Below are positions 1 to 7,557 of a stretch of DNA of 64,000 nt, piece after piece. A model generated the notes under the pieces. The model worked only from the letters and a program-made list of their open reading frames with translations. It searched no databases and was not told where the DNA came from. The DNA is from Lachnospiraceae bacterium (GTDB lineage Bacteria; Bacillota; Clostridia; Lachnospirales; Lachnospiraceae), in NCBI GenBank assembly GCA_910575275.1, contig CAJTEE010000003.1:1-64000 (forward strand), read 5' to 3'. Made by a program: the position numbers and the translations under genes. Numbering within the stretch: position 1 is the first letter of the stretch; each line of letters opens with the position of its first letter.

Positions 1-109
1 CCCATTCGAAAGAAGTAAGACCCCTTGAAGACGACGAGGTAGATAGGGCAGAGGTGGAAGTACAGAGATGTATGGAGCTGACTGTTACTAATCGGTCGAG
101 GGCTTAACC
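1..109 (+). rRNA. 23S ribosomal RNA, 3' end (partial)
   Basis: The first ~109 bases match the conserved 3' end of bacterial 23S rRNA, including the stretch GTTACTAATCGGTCGAGG and the terminal CTTAACC. The gene begins outside the window. No 5S rRNA gene follows: the 155 bases up to the first tRNA contain none of the conserved 5S segments. Confidence 0.95.
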
Positions 110-207
110 AGGAAAGGTTTTAGTAGGAGGATGTTGTTCAATATGCAGTTTTGATGGTATGAGAGAGAGCTGGGGGGAGAGAACCTTAGTTTTCGGATAA
201 GAACGCC

Positions 208-237
208 TTGACAAGAGAGAGGCAAGTATTATATAAT
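208..237 (+). promoter_or_regulatory. Sigma-A promoter of the tRNA cluster
   Basis: A perfect TTGACA (208-213) and a perfect TATAAT (232-237) are separated by 18 bases and lie 28 bases before tRNA-Asn. The tRNAs therefore probably have their own strong promoter in addition to any read-through from the rRNA operon. Confidence 0.8.
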
Positions 238-264
238 AGCATCGTTATAGAAAGAAAGAGATAA

Positions 265-337
265 TCCTCGATAGCTCAGTCGGTAGAGCACGCGGCTGTT
301 AACCGCGCTGTCGTAGGTTCAAGTCCTACTCGGGGAG
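265..337 (+). tRNA. tRNA-Asn (GTT)
   Basis: Full cloverleaf: acceptor TCCTCGA pairs with TCGGGGA, anticodon loop CTGTTAA gives GTT, T-arm GTAGGTTCAAGTCCTAC. Discriminator base G at 337. No CCA is encoded. First gene of a seven-tRNA cluster. Confidence 0.97.
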
Positions 338-419
338 CTTTTATACAGTCTGTTTTCGTTTGACGGAAATCGGTTGACAGAGGCAGTCATTCTATAGTAG
401 TATAAAAATACGATAATTA

Positions 420-491
420 GGCCCCATGGTCAAGCGGTTAAGACATCGCCCTTTCACGGCGGTAACAGGGATCCGAATCCCCTTGGGGTCA
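420..491 (+). tRNA. tRNA-Glu (TTC)
   Basis: Acceptor GGCCCCA pairs with TGGGGTC (one G-T pair); the anticodon stem CGCC/GGCG encloses CTTTCAC, anticodon TTC. Discriminator A at 491. Confidence 0.96.
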
Positions 492-509
492 TTTGCTAGA
501 AATCTATGT

Positions 510-582
510 GCCGATGTGGCTCAATTGGCAGAGCAGCTGATTTGTAATCAGCAGGTTATCGGTTCGAGTCCGATCATCGGCT
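510..582 (+). tRNA. tRNA-Thr (TGT)
   Basis: Acceptor GCCGATG pairs with CATCGGC; anticodon arm CTGATTTGTAATCAG gives TGT; T-loop GGTTCGAGTCC. Discriminator T at 582. Confidence 0.96.
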
Positions 583-586
583 GTCT

Positions 587-660
587 GGACCTTTAGCTCA
601 GTTGGTTAGAGCAACCGGCTCATAACCGGTCGGTCCTGGGTTCGAGTCCCCGAAGGTCCA
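587..660 (+). tRNA. tRNA-Met (CAT), elongator type
   Basis: Acceptor GGACCTT pairs with AAGGTCC; the anticodon stem ACCGG/CCGGT encloses CTCATAA, anticodon CAT. A paired G1-C72 and no run of three G-C pairs in the anticodon stem argue against the initiator. A tRNA-Ile with modified CAT cannot be excluded from sequence alone. Confidence 0.92.
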
Positions 661-695
661 CTGACCCCTGAATAAAAGGTCACAAAAGTTAATAC

Positions 696-769
696 GGCCC
701 GGTGGCTCAGTTGGTTAGAGCGCCGCCCTGTCACGGCGGAGGCCGTGGGTTCGAGTCCCATCCGGGTCG
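696..769 (+). tRNA. tRNA-Asp (GTC)
   Basis: Acceptor GGCCCGG pairs with CCGGGTC; anticodon arm CCGCCCTGTCACGGCGG gives GTC; discriminator G at 769. Confidence 0.97.
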
Positions 770-775
770 TTAATT

Positions 776-848
776 GGGGTCTTAGCTCAGCTGGGAGAGC
801 ATCTGCCTTACAAGCAGAGGGTCACAGGTTCGAGCCCTGTAGGCCCCA
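776..848 (+). tRNA. tRNA-Val (TAC)
   Basis: Acceptor GGGGTCT pairs with AGGCCCC; anticodon arm TCTGCCTTACAAGCAGA gives TAC; discriminator A at 848. Only six bases follow tRNA-Asp, consistent with one processed transcript. Confidence 0.97.
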
Positions 849-874
849 TTGGTTAGTCAAAGGATTGCAGGTCT

Positions 875-958
875 GCCGGCGTGGCGGAATAGGCAGACGC
901 AAGGGACTTAAAATCCCTCGGGGGCAACCCCGTACCGGTTCAAGTCCGGTCGCCGGCA
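875..958 (+). tRNA. tRNA-Leu (TAA)
   Basis: Class II tRNA with a long variable arm (CGGGGGCAACCCCG). Acceptor GCCGGCG pairs with CGCCGGC; anticodon loop ACTTAAAAT gives TAA. Last gene of the cluster. Confidence 0.97.
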
Positions 959-971
959 TAAAGAAGGTATG

Positions 972-1006
972 AAAAAGAGCTGTCAGATGGCAGCTCTTTT
1001 TGTTTT
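972..1006 (+). terminator. Intrinsic terminator of the tRNA cluster
   Basis: Inverted repeat AAAAAGAGCTG / CAGCTCTTTTT with an eight-base loop, followed by a T-rich tract. It lies 14 bases after tRNA-Leu. Confidence 0.9.
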
Positions 1007-1031
1007 ATAGAAAATTCTTCCAAAATTTCCT
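1005..1031. repeat. Dispersed 27-bp post-terminator repeat, copy 1
   Basis: This 27-bp segment, beginning TTATAG and ending AAATTTCCT, recurs at 45965-45991 with five differences, all transitions. Both copies start in the T-tract of an intrinsic terminator. Confidence 0.6.
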
Positions 1032-1050
1032 GATCAAAAGTGCACAAGCT

Positions 1051-3651
1051 TTATAAATATGCTTTCAGACGTGCGATCCCCTTGCGGCCGTACGGATCCT
1101 GCGGCCGGTAGCGGCAGATTTCCTGATATAAACGGGCGGCTTCCGAATTTCTGCCACATGTCTCATACAGCCCGGCCAACACGGTGCGGGCGTGCAGATT
1201 GGCTTTGTCGATTTCCAGTACTCTTTGCAGGACGGCTTCTGCCTCCTTTTCTCGTCCTTTTTGCCCGGAGAGCAGCTTCCCGAGTTCTGTACGGGCTTTG
1301 ATGTCTTCTTCGTCTATTTCCAATACCTGAAGAAGGAAGGCTTCGGCTTCCCCCTGGCGTCCCGACTGTTTGGAGAGCAGCCTCGCTAATTCCGTCCGCG
1401 CCATGACATTTCTGGAGTCAATTTCGATCACCTGAAGAAGGAAGGTCTCGGCTTCTTTTCTGCGCTCTGGTTGCTTTGCCAGAAGCTTGCCTAATTCTGT
1501 CCGGGACATGATGTTCAGAGAATCTTTTTGAATGACTTCGAGAAGGAGCGTCTCGGCTTCCTTTTCGCGTCCCGTCTGGTTGGAAAGGAGCCTTCCCAGC
1601 TCGGTTCGCGATACGATGTCATCCGGGTCCGTTTCGATTACAGCCCGAAGCTTGTCTTCCGCAAGCGCAGGCTTCTTGGTATTGCCCGCCCAGATTCCCC
1701 ACTCTGTATAGAGCTTTAGAAGCGGGCGGGTCCAGTCAATCGCAGGCGCAAGCTGTTCTAAATGATTGCTCAAAAACGCATTCTTTTGGGACTTTCCCGG
1801 CGCCTTTGCCCATAGAAAGCCCAGGCAGAGATATGCTGTGCCGGCCTTTGTGAGCAGGAGATCCCCATTTTGCATACGCGTATAAATTTTTGCCATGAAT
1901 CCCCAGTAATTAATTTCCCCGATGTTATATTTCCAGCCCTTGGTCATTTCCCTTTTATAGACAATATTGTGTAGAAACTGATCTGTCTCCGTTTCATTCA
2001 TGGTATCCAACAAATCCAGGATTAAATCGTTAATGGAAATTTTTTCCGCATTGAACAGGAAAAAAAGCTCTGCAATCACATCATGCTTCGGCAATAGGGT
2101 ATGATTGGTTTTGCTAAAAATGACCGGTTCGATATGGCGTGCCAGAAGGCGCTCATTCAGGCGGCTTTTCAACGAATGCTCCTTGATCTCAAAATGCCGG
2201 CCGAAAAGAGAGACCGTCATGGGCATGCTGAAAACCTTCAGCGCCGCAATGACGCCATATAGCTGGAGATCGGTATCATTTTTTTCGAATTCCCTTCTTA
2301 TAAAGGCGCCCCATTCCTCCCAATCCAAATGAATGTCTACAGGTTTTTTTGCGCTTTTTTTCAGCTCAAACAGAGTCCGGTAAATAAGCTCGACGAGACT
2401 GACTGAGGGCTTGGCAAACTTATCCAACATCATCCGAATGATTTTAGCCTGGTCGGCTTCGGTTATGATTCCGTCTTTAATAAGGAGAGAGGTACATTTT
2501 TTCAGGATTTTTCTTCTCCTTTTCTGTGAGTCCATAAACGGATATTCCGGATAATCCTTTAAATGGGGAAGATGTTCCCAGGGGCTTGTGCCCTGTAAAA
2601 TGACTACAGCAGCGTTATCAAACCAATGAAACAAATAATTTTTATCCGGATCGGCAAGAAGGGAAAGGCGGTTGGCGCGTTCCGCCAGGATAAGCTGGAT
2701 CCGGTCCGTGTTGGGCCACATTTTTTGCAGGCTTGAAAAGGAGTTCTTTCCTTCAAAGGGATGGTCAATGCACAGCAGCGCGCGCTGTCCGGCCGGGAGG
2801 GCAGACAGCAGAGCGTCATAGAAAACGGCGGCTTTCTGTTCGGAAATTATCTCCTTATTGGAAAGGGAAAGCCATACTGCCAGCCCTCCGCCAGAAGCCC
2901 ATTGTACGGCAAGGCGCATCATCAGGCTTGTTTTTCCCAATCCTCCGTTGCCCGAAAGAAGGATCGGAGTGGCGCTTTGAACCAGTTCCATGATTTTTTC
3001 GAGGACATCCGTGCGGGGGATATCCTGCTCTGCGCTGATGACCCTGAGCATTGTATCATAATTATTGTCAACCATGTAGTAGTATTTTATATCCGGATTC
3101 GTACAGGAACGCTTTGCACGGAGAACGCGGTCCACAGACAAAAGAAGGGCCGTATCGGCGATGCTTTGCTGCTTTAGCCGCTCGGTCAGTGCAGGGAGGC
3201 TCTCCAGACTCTTTTGCATCTGTGCCAAGGCCTCTGCCGTTTCGTTCATTCCGTTTAGCAGAAGCATTTCATGCAGCCAGCCTGTGAAGTCAGGGATCTG
3301 CATCCAGGCCTCCAACAGGTACGGGAGCAGGATCTCTGCTTCTTCCTTATCCGCGATCTTAGAGGAAACCATGTCATCGGAGCTTGGCAGAATATTGCGT
3401 CTCATACACGATTCCCAATAGCCGACAATATCCGTCTCCAGAGGGACGCCGATGTCCTCCTTTACGGTTTCCCTATAGCGGCAGTATTCCTCATACGCCT
3501 TTTTGGACTGACGGCGCATAGCGGTGAGCGTTTCTTTTATATGAGTATTTCCTTTAAAGTGGTCATATAAGGTAACGAGCGACCCCGAAAAACCAACAGC
3601 GGTGTTTAAGGTATGAAACCCGCCGATAGCGGTTTCTAAAATTGTAAGCAT
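1051..3651 (-). CDS. STAND-type P-loop NTPase with C-terminal TPR repeats
   Basis: 866 residues. A P-loop, GNGGLGKTS (about residues 234-242), and a Walker B-like strand ALLCIDHP (about 291-298) define a NACHT/NB-ARC-like NTPase core. The N-terminal ~200 residues are helical and of unrecognised family; they could be an effector or sensor domain. Residues ~678-851 are TPR repeats: four 35-residue units containing RTELG/RTELA and EAE..L, then one of 34. The start follows AGGGAGG. The gene stands alone, opposite in strand to its neighbours and beside an rRNA/tRNA cluster. STAND proteins use the C-terminal repeats to sense ligands and often act in signalling or phage defence; that role here is inference. 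Confidence 0.75.
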   Translation of the reverse strand: MLTILETAIGGFHTLNTAVGFSGSLVTLYDHFKGNTHIKETLTAMRRQSKKAYEEYCRYRETVKEDIGVPLETDIVGYWESCMRRNILPSSDDMVSSKIADKEEAEILLPYLLEAWMQIPDFTGWLHEMLLLNGMNETAEALAQMQKSLESLPALTERLKQQSIADTALLLSVDRVLRAKRSCTNPDIKYYYMVDNNYDTMLRVISAEQDIPRTDVLEKIMELVQSATPILLSGNGGLGKTSLMMRLAVQWASGGGLAVWLSLSNKEIISEQKAAVFYDALLSALPAGQRALLCIDHPFEGKNSFSSLQKMWPNTDRIQLILAERANRLSLLADPDKNYLFHWFDNAAVVILQGTSPWEHLPHLKDYPEYPFMDSQKRRRKILKKCTSLLIKDGIITEADQAKIIRMMLDKFAKPSVSLVELIYRTLFELKKSAKKPVDIHLDWEEWGAFIRREFEKNDTDLQLYGVIAALKVFSMPMTVSLFGRHFEIKEHSLKSRLNERLLARHIEPVIFSKTNHTLLPKHDVIAELFFLFNAEKISINDLILDLLDTMNETETDQFLHNIVYKREMTKGWKYNIGEINYWGFMAKIYTRMQNGDLLLTKAGTAYLCLGFLWAKAPGKSQKNAFLSNHLEQLAPAIDWTRPLLKLYTEWGIWAGNTKKPALAEDKLRAVIETDPDDIVSRTELGRLLSNQTGREKEAETLLLEVIQKDSLNIMSRTELGKLLAKQPERRKEAETFLLQVIEIDSRNVMARTELARLLSKQSGRQGEAEAFLLQVLEIDEEDIKARTELGKLLSGQKGREKEAEAVLQRVLEIDKANLHARTVLAGLYETCGRNSEAARLYQEICRYRPQDPYGRKGIARLKAYL
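1099..1620 (-). repeat. Tandem TPR-coding repeats (105-bp period)
   Basis: The 3' part of the STAND gene contains four tandem 35-codon units plus one of 34 codons. The units share RTELG/RTELA, the REKEAE-like turn and a VLEID-like helix end. One residue more than the canonical 34 per unit, and the close similarity between units, point to recent duplication. Confidence 0.75.
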
Positions 3652-3761
3652 GTAAAAATCCCTCCCTTAAATCTACAGGATTCGATTTATTATAGCATTT
3701 TTTTCCTGATTCCAAAAGCCCCTTGTTCAAAAAGAGCGGGCGGTCAAGCAGGAAAAACCTC

Positions 3762-3790
3762 TATGCAAAGCTTTTGTTTTGTGGTATGAT
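3762..3790 (+). promoter_or_regulatory. Possible promoter of the asp23-family gene
   Basis: An extended -10 element (TGG TATGAT, hexamer 3785-3790) lies about 50 bases before the start codon. The -35 hexamer TATGCA, 17 bases upstream, is weak. Confidence 0.45.
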
Positions 3791-3838
3791 ACCCAATAAA
3801 GAGCACAGGGTTATTATGAATTGCAGGAGGTAGTGATT

Positions 3839-4219
3839 GTGGCAGAGACAGAGAGAATGAGTCATAAGGTATATGAGAAAAATAAAATCGGAGAGGTTCA
3901 GATCGCAGACGAGGTTGTGGCGATTATTGCCGGGCTGGCAGCGACAGAGGTCGAAGGCGTGGATTCTATGGCCGGCAATATCACGAATGAGCTGGTCGGG
4001 AAGCTGGGCATGAAGAACCTGTCCAAGGGAGTCAAGGTCGAGGTTACGGAGGAGCACGTTTCCGTCAGCATGTCTTTGAATCTGAAATATGGCTACAGCA
4101 TTCCGGAGGTTTGCAGAATCGTCCAGGAGAAGGTAAAGAATGCGATCGAGAATATGACGGGGCTAAACGTGCTGGACGTGAATATCAAGATTGCGGGGGT
4201 AAACCTAGAAGAAAAATAG
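3839..4219 (+). CDS. Asp23/Gls24 family envelope stress protein (YqhY-like)
   Basis: 126 residues from GTG at 3839, chosen because AGGAGG (3825-3830) sits eight bases upstream. The in-frame TTG at 3821 and GTG at 3833 are too close to or before that site. The sequence has the family core: IGEVQIADEVVAIIAGLAA near the N terminus and VSVSMSLNLKYGYSIPEV in the middle. The family is linked to envelope stress and control of fatty-acid synthesis in Firmicutes. Its place just before nusB matches Bacillus yqhY. A 387-bp gap with a long inverted repeat and a strong promoter separates it from nusB, so the two are probably only partly co-transcribed. Confidence 0.9.
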   Translation: MAETERMSHKVYEKNKIGEVQIADEVVAIIAGLAATEVEGVDSMAGNITNELVGKLGMKNLSKGVKVEVTEEHVSVSMSLNLKYGYSIPEVCRIVQEKVKNAIENMTGLNVLDVNIKIAGVNLEEK

Positions 4220-4229
4220 GGGTAGGGTG

Positions 4230-4496
4230 AAAGGGTCCGCAGAAGCCGGGGCGGGCAGGCGGGGGCCGCAGCCAGGCTTTGGTGTTTGAAGCTCTAAGCC
4301 TCTGCCAATGTAAAAAATGGGGGATCGAAGCAAGTCGCCGGAAAAATTCTGATGAATTTTTCCGCTCCGTGCTTCTTGGATTTCGGCCGGAACGCCGAAA
4401 TCCACCCCCATTTTTTGCATCGCCATAGGCTTAGAGCTTCCAGCACGCCAAAGCCAACCGGCTGTCGCCCCCGCTCCCTCGGACGGCGGACCCTTT
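4230..4496. repeat. Long imperfect inverted repeat in the asp23-nusB gap
   Basis: This 267-bp element folds on itself. AAAGGGTCCGC (4230-4240) pairs with GCGGACCCTTT (4486-4496); an AAGCTCTAAGCCT segment pairs with AGGCTTAGAGCTT; AAAAAATGGGGG pairs with CCCCCATTTTTT; the tip is CCGGAAAAATTC / GAATTTTTCCG with a TGAT loop. It contains no credible gene. Its left end shares GGGTCCGCA with hairpins at 17064 and 56811, all starting just after stop codons. It may be a MITE-like element or a processed RNA hairpin. Confidence 0.7.
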
Positions 4497-4530
4497 GCCA
4501 TCCCCCCTTCATTTTATGCCGAATAGGGTC

Positions 4531-4559
4531 TTGTGAAAATATGCATTTTCATGTATAAT
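4531..4559 (+). promoter_or_regulatory. Sigma-A promoter of the nusB operon
   Basis: TTGTGA (4531-4536), a 17-base spacer and a perfect TATAAT (4554-4559), 47 bases before the nusB start. Confidence 0.75.
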
Positions 4560-4606
4560 CAAAATTTAAGAAGACAGTCATTGCAAAAATACGGAGGGAA
4601 GGCTCT

Positions 4607-5050
4607 ATGACCAGAAGGGAAGCGCGGGAGCACTGCTTTAAGATGCTGTTCTGTCAGGATTTTTATCCGGCCGAGGAGAAGGAAGCGCAGTTGGAGCAGT
4701 ATTTTGAGGCGCCTATAGAGGATGAGACGGGAAAGGACGGAGTCGATCGAATCCTGCATCAGGTGGCGCTTGGTGAGGAGGATAAGAAGCAGCTTAAGGA
4801 ACGGGCCGCGCTTGTGATGGCTCGGATTCCGGAGCTGGATCAGCGGATCGATGCGGTCGCAAAGGGCTGGAGGACCGGGAGGATGGGCCGGGTTGAGCTC
4901 ACGATTTTGCGCCTGGCCTTGTTTGAGATGAAATTGGACGAGAAGATCCCGGAGAAGGTGGCGATTAACGAGGCTGTCGAGCTGGCGAAAAAGTTCGGCG
5001 GCGATGAGGCGCCTGCGTTTGTAAACGGGATTTTGGCAAAACTTGTATAG
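4607..5050 (+). CDS. nusB: Transcription antitermination factor NusB
   Basis: 147 residues, normal length for NusB. It begins TRREAREHCFKMLFC, the typical first helix, and ends with the conserved segment VAINEAVELAKKFGG followed by FVNGILAKL. NusB binds boxA RNA with S10 (NusE) and supports antitermination of rRNA operons. The start follows GGAGGG. It opens a tightly packed operon that runs through recN. In Bacillus, folD lies between nusB and xseA; here xseA follows directly after 15 bases. Confidence 0.97.
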   Translation: MTRREAREHCFKMLFCQDFYPAEEKEAQLEQYFEAPIEDETGKDGVDRILHQVALGEEDKKQLKERAALVMARIPELDQRIDAVAKGWRTGRMGRVELTILRLALFEMKLDEKIPEKVAINEAVELAKKFGGDEAPAFVNGILAKLV

Positions 5051-5065
5051 AGAACCGGGGAAGCT

Positions 5066-6379
5066 ATGGCAGGAGTGTATTCGGTCACACAGGTCAATTC
5101 TTATATTAAAAATATGTTTACGCAGGACTTCCTTCTTCGCCGGCTTTCGGTAAAGGGGGAAGTTTCCAACTGCAAATATCACAGCTCGGGCCATATTTAC
5201 TTTGTTTTAAAGGACAGCGGCGGTACTCTATCGGCGGTTATGTTTGCAAGCCAGAGGCGCGGGCTCGGTTTTCGGCTCTCGGAGGGGCAGCAGGTGGTCG
5301 TCGAGGGGACCGTGGATGTCTATGAGCGGGATGGGAAGTATCAGCTCTATGCGGCAAAGATCGAGCTGGCCGGCCGCGGGGCGCTGTATCTGGAATACGA
5401 GAGGCGGCTGCGGGAGTTTGAGGAGATGGGCATGTTTGCGGCCCGATATAAACGGCCGATCCCTAAGTATGCGAAGACGGTCGGAGTCGTGACGGCGCCG
5501 ACGGGGGCGGCTATCCGCGATATCATCAACATCAGCCGGCGCAGAAATCCGTATGTGCAGCTTGTCCTGTTCCCGGCGCTTGTACAGGGGGACGGGGCAC
5601 CGGAGAGCATCGTCCGGGGGATTCGGGCGCTGGATACGATGGGGCTTGACGTGCTGATCGTGGGCCGCGGGGGAGGCTCGATTGAGGATCTGTGGGCCTT
5701 TAACGAGGAGATCGTGGCCCGGGCGATTTTTGCATGCGATACGCCGGTGATCTCGGCCGTGGGCCATGAGACGGATGTGACGATTGCGGATTATGTGGCG
5801 GATCTGCGCGCGCCGACGCCGTCGGCAGCCGCGGAGCTGGCCGTGTTTGACTATGTGCGTTTTGAGGCGGATGTGCGGGCAAGGAGGCAGAAGCTTGGAC
5901 GGGAGATGGGATTTTTCCTGGAAACGTTTAAAAGCCGCCTGCGGCAGGACCGTTTAAAGCTTTCCGTGTATCATCCGCAGCGGCAGATCCGTGAGAAAAG
6001 GCAGCGGCTGGCAGGTCTGGAGGAAATGCTCCCCAGACTTCTGGCAGAGCGGACCCAGGAGGAGAAGCGGCGGCTTGAGACAGGCGAGGCGCGTCTGCGG
6101 CAGGATATGAAGGAGCGGCTTTCACATGACAGGCAGCGGTTAGCGGTCTTAAGCGAGAGGCTCTGGGGGCTGTCCCCGTTAAAGAAGCTGGCCGGCGGCT
6201 TTGGCTTTCTCACGGACGGGGAAGGAAAACGCTTAGAGTCGGTCAGGCAGGCGCCGCCGGGGAGCGCGATCACGGTCCGCGTAAGGGATGGAAGGCTTGT
6301 GGCATCGGTGACGGAAAGAGAGGAAAGCGTGATATGGGAGAACGGGCAGGCGCGGCAGGAGACGGCGGCGCAGTGTTAA
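5066..6379 (+). CDS. xseA: Exodeoxyribonuclease VII large subunit
   Basis: 437 residues. An N-terminal OB-fold (about 5-100) binds single-stranded DNA; the catalytic region holds GVVTAPTGAAIRDI (about 140-153), GRGGGSIEDLWAFNEE (about 200-215) and VGHETDVTIADYVADLRAPTP (about 232-252), the family signatures. A coiled-coil, Arg/Glu-rich region follows. With XseB it degrades single-stranded DNA into acid-insoluble oligonucleotides. Its 3' end overlaps xseB by 46 bases, suggesting translational coupling of the two subunits. Confidence 0.97.
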   Translation: MAGVYSVTQVNSYIKNMFTQDFLLRRLSVKGEVSNCKYHSSGHIYFVLKDSGGTLSAVMFASQRRGLGFRLSEGQQVVVEGTVDVYERDGKYQLYAAKIELAGRGALYLEYERRLREFEEMGMFAARYKRPIPKYAKTVGVVTAPTGAAIRDIINISRRRNPYVQLVLFPALVQGDGAPESIVRGIRALDTMGLDVLIVGRGGGSIEDLWAFNEEIVARAIFACDTPVISAVGHETDVTIADYVADLRAPTPSAAAELAVFDYVRFEADVRARRQKLGREMGFFLETFKSRLRQDRLKLSVYHPQRQIREKRQRLAGLEEMLPRLLAERTQEEKRRLETGEARLRQDMKERLSHDRQRLAVLSERLWGLSPLKKLAGGFGFLTDGEGKRLESVRQAPPGSAITVRVRDGRLVASVTEREESVIWENGQARQETAAQC

Positions 6380-6624
6380 ACAATAAGGAAGCAAACGGGG
6401 AGAACGAGCGCCTCGCGGCCCTTTCAATCGAGGAGTCCTTTGCAGAGCTGGATGACTTGATCGACAGGCTGGAGAGCGGCCAGGGGTCGTTGGAGGAGGC
6501 GTTCGCCTGCTATGAGCAGGGGATGAAGCTTGTAAAGAGCTGCAATGCCAAGATTGAGAAAATTGAAAAGCAGGTGCTCGTCCTTAGCGGGCCGGAGGGA
6601 GAAGAAGATGTCGTCCAGTTTTAA
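6334..6624 (+). CDS. xseB: Exodeoxyribonuclease VII small subunit
   Basis: 96 residues from ATG at 6334. The family core is SIEESFAELDDLIDRLESG, then LEEAFACYEQGMKLVKSCN and a helical tail. The N-terminal ~25 residues are longer than usual, so the true start may be the GTG at 6373 that overlaps the xseA stop; AGAGAGG before 6334 supports the longer form. It overlaps ispA by 17 bases. Confidence 0.93.
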   Translation: MGERAGAAGDGGAVLNNKEANGENERLAALSIEESFAELDDLIDRLESGQGSLEEAFACYEQGMKLVKSCNAKIEKIEKQVLVLSGPEGEEDVVQF

Positions 6625-7501
6625 AGAAAGCTTTGCCCGTGCCGTGGCCGAGACGGAGGCAGTCGTTTACGCCTATCTTCCGGCTGAGGAAGGGCATCAG
6701 AAGACGATTTTTGAGGCCATGAATTACAGCGTCAGGGCCGGCGGGAAGCGTCTGCGCCCGTTGATGATGCGCGAGGCATACCGCCTGTTTGGCGGGAGAG
6801 GAAAGGAGATCGAGCCGTTTATGGCGGCCATCGAGATGATCCACACCTCATCCCTGATCCATGACGACCTTCCCTGTATGGACAACGACGAGCTGAGGCG
6901 CGGGAAACCGACCACATGGAAGGCATACGGCTATGACATGGCGGTGCTCGCCGGAGATGCGCTGATGATATATGCCTTTGAGACGGCGGCAAAGGCGCTG
7001 GCGCTGGGGGCCGATGCGGGCCGGTTTGGGAGAGCGGTCGGGATCCTCGCAGAAAAGACCGGCATCTATGGCATGATCGGCGGGCAGACGGTGGATGTGG
7101 AGCTGACCGGTAAACCGATTTCCAGAGAGAAGCTGGACTTTATTTATCGCCTGAAGACGGGGGCGCTTTTGGAGGCGTCGATGTTAATCGGAGCGGTGCT
7201 GGCGGATGCCGGAGAGGACGAGCTTATGAAGACGGAGAAGCTGGCCGCGGATATCGGGCTGGCGTTCCAGATCCGGGATGATATCCTCGATGTGACGAGT
7301 ACGAGGGAGGCGCTCGGGAAACCGGTTTTAAGCGATGAGAAAAACGAGAAGACGACATACGTGACACTGGAGGGCCTTGAAAAGGCCGAAAGCGACGTGG
7401 AGGAGATCTCGAGGCGGGCCGTAAGGCGGCTTGAGGAGCTGCCCGGCGAGAAGGAATTCCTGCGTGGTTTGATCGAGCTGCTGATTTTCAGGGAGAGCTG
7501 A
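6608..7501 (+). CDS. ispA: Polyprenyl (farnesyl) diphosphate synthase
   Basis: 297 residues from ATG at 6608, preceded by GGGAGAAGAAG. The first Asp-rich motif is DDLPCMDND (about 86-94) and the second DDILD (about 224-228), with GGKRLRP near residue 46. These bind Mg2+ and diphosphate during chain elongation of isopentenyl diphosphate. Sitting directly before dxs, it makes C15 precursors for undecaprenyl phosphate and quinone side chains. The reading frame is open further upstream, inside xseB, but that extension lacks family similarity. Confidence 0.95.
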   Translation: MSSSFKESFARAVAETEAVVYAYLPAEEGHQKTIFEAMNYSVRAGGKRLRPLMMREAYRLFGGRGKEIEPFMAAIEMIHTSSLIHDDLPCMDNDELRRGKPTTWKAYGYDMAVLAGDALMIYAFETAAKALALGADAGRFGRAVGILAEKTGIYGMIGGQTVDVELTGKPISREKLDFIYRLKTGALLEASMLIGAVLADAGEDELMKTEKLAADIGLAFQIRDDILDVTSTREALGKPVLSDEKNEKTTYVTLEGLEKAESDVEEISRRAVRRLEELPGEKEFLRGLIELLIFRES

Positions 7502-7557
7502 GACGGCCAAAGCTTTCCCAAATTTCTCTCATGCAAAGAGAAAGGAGGCGGGAGACG

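Noticed and set aside
745-972. A 75-codon open frame across the tRNA-Asp, -Val and -Leu genes
   Set aside because: It lies entirely on structural RNA genes and has no RBS; the translation is just tRNA sequence.
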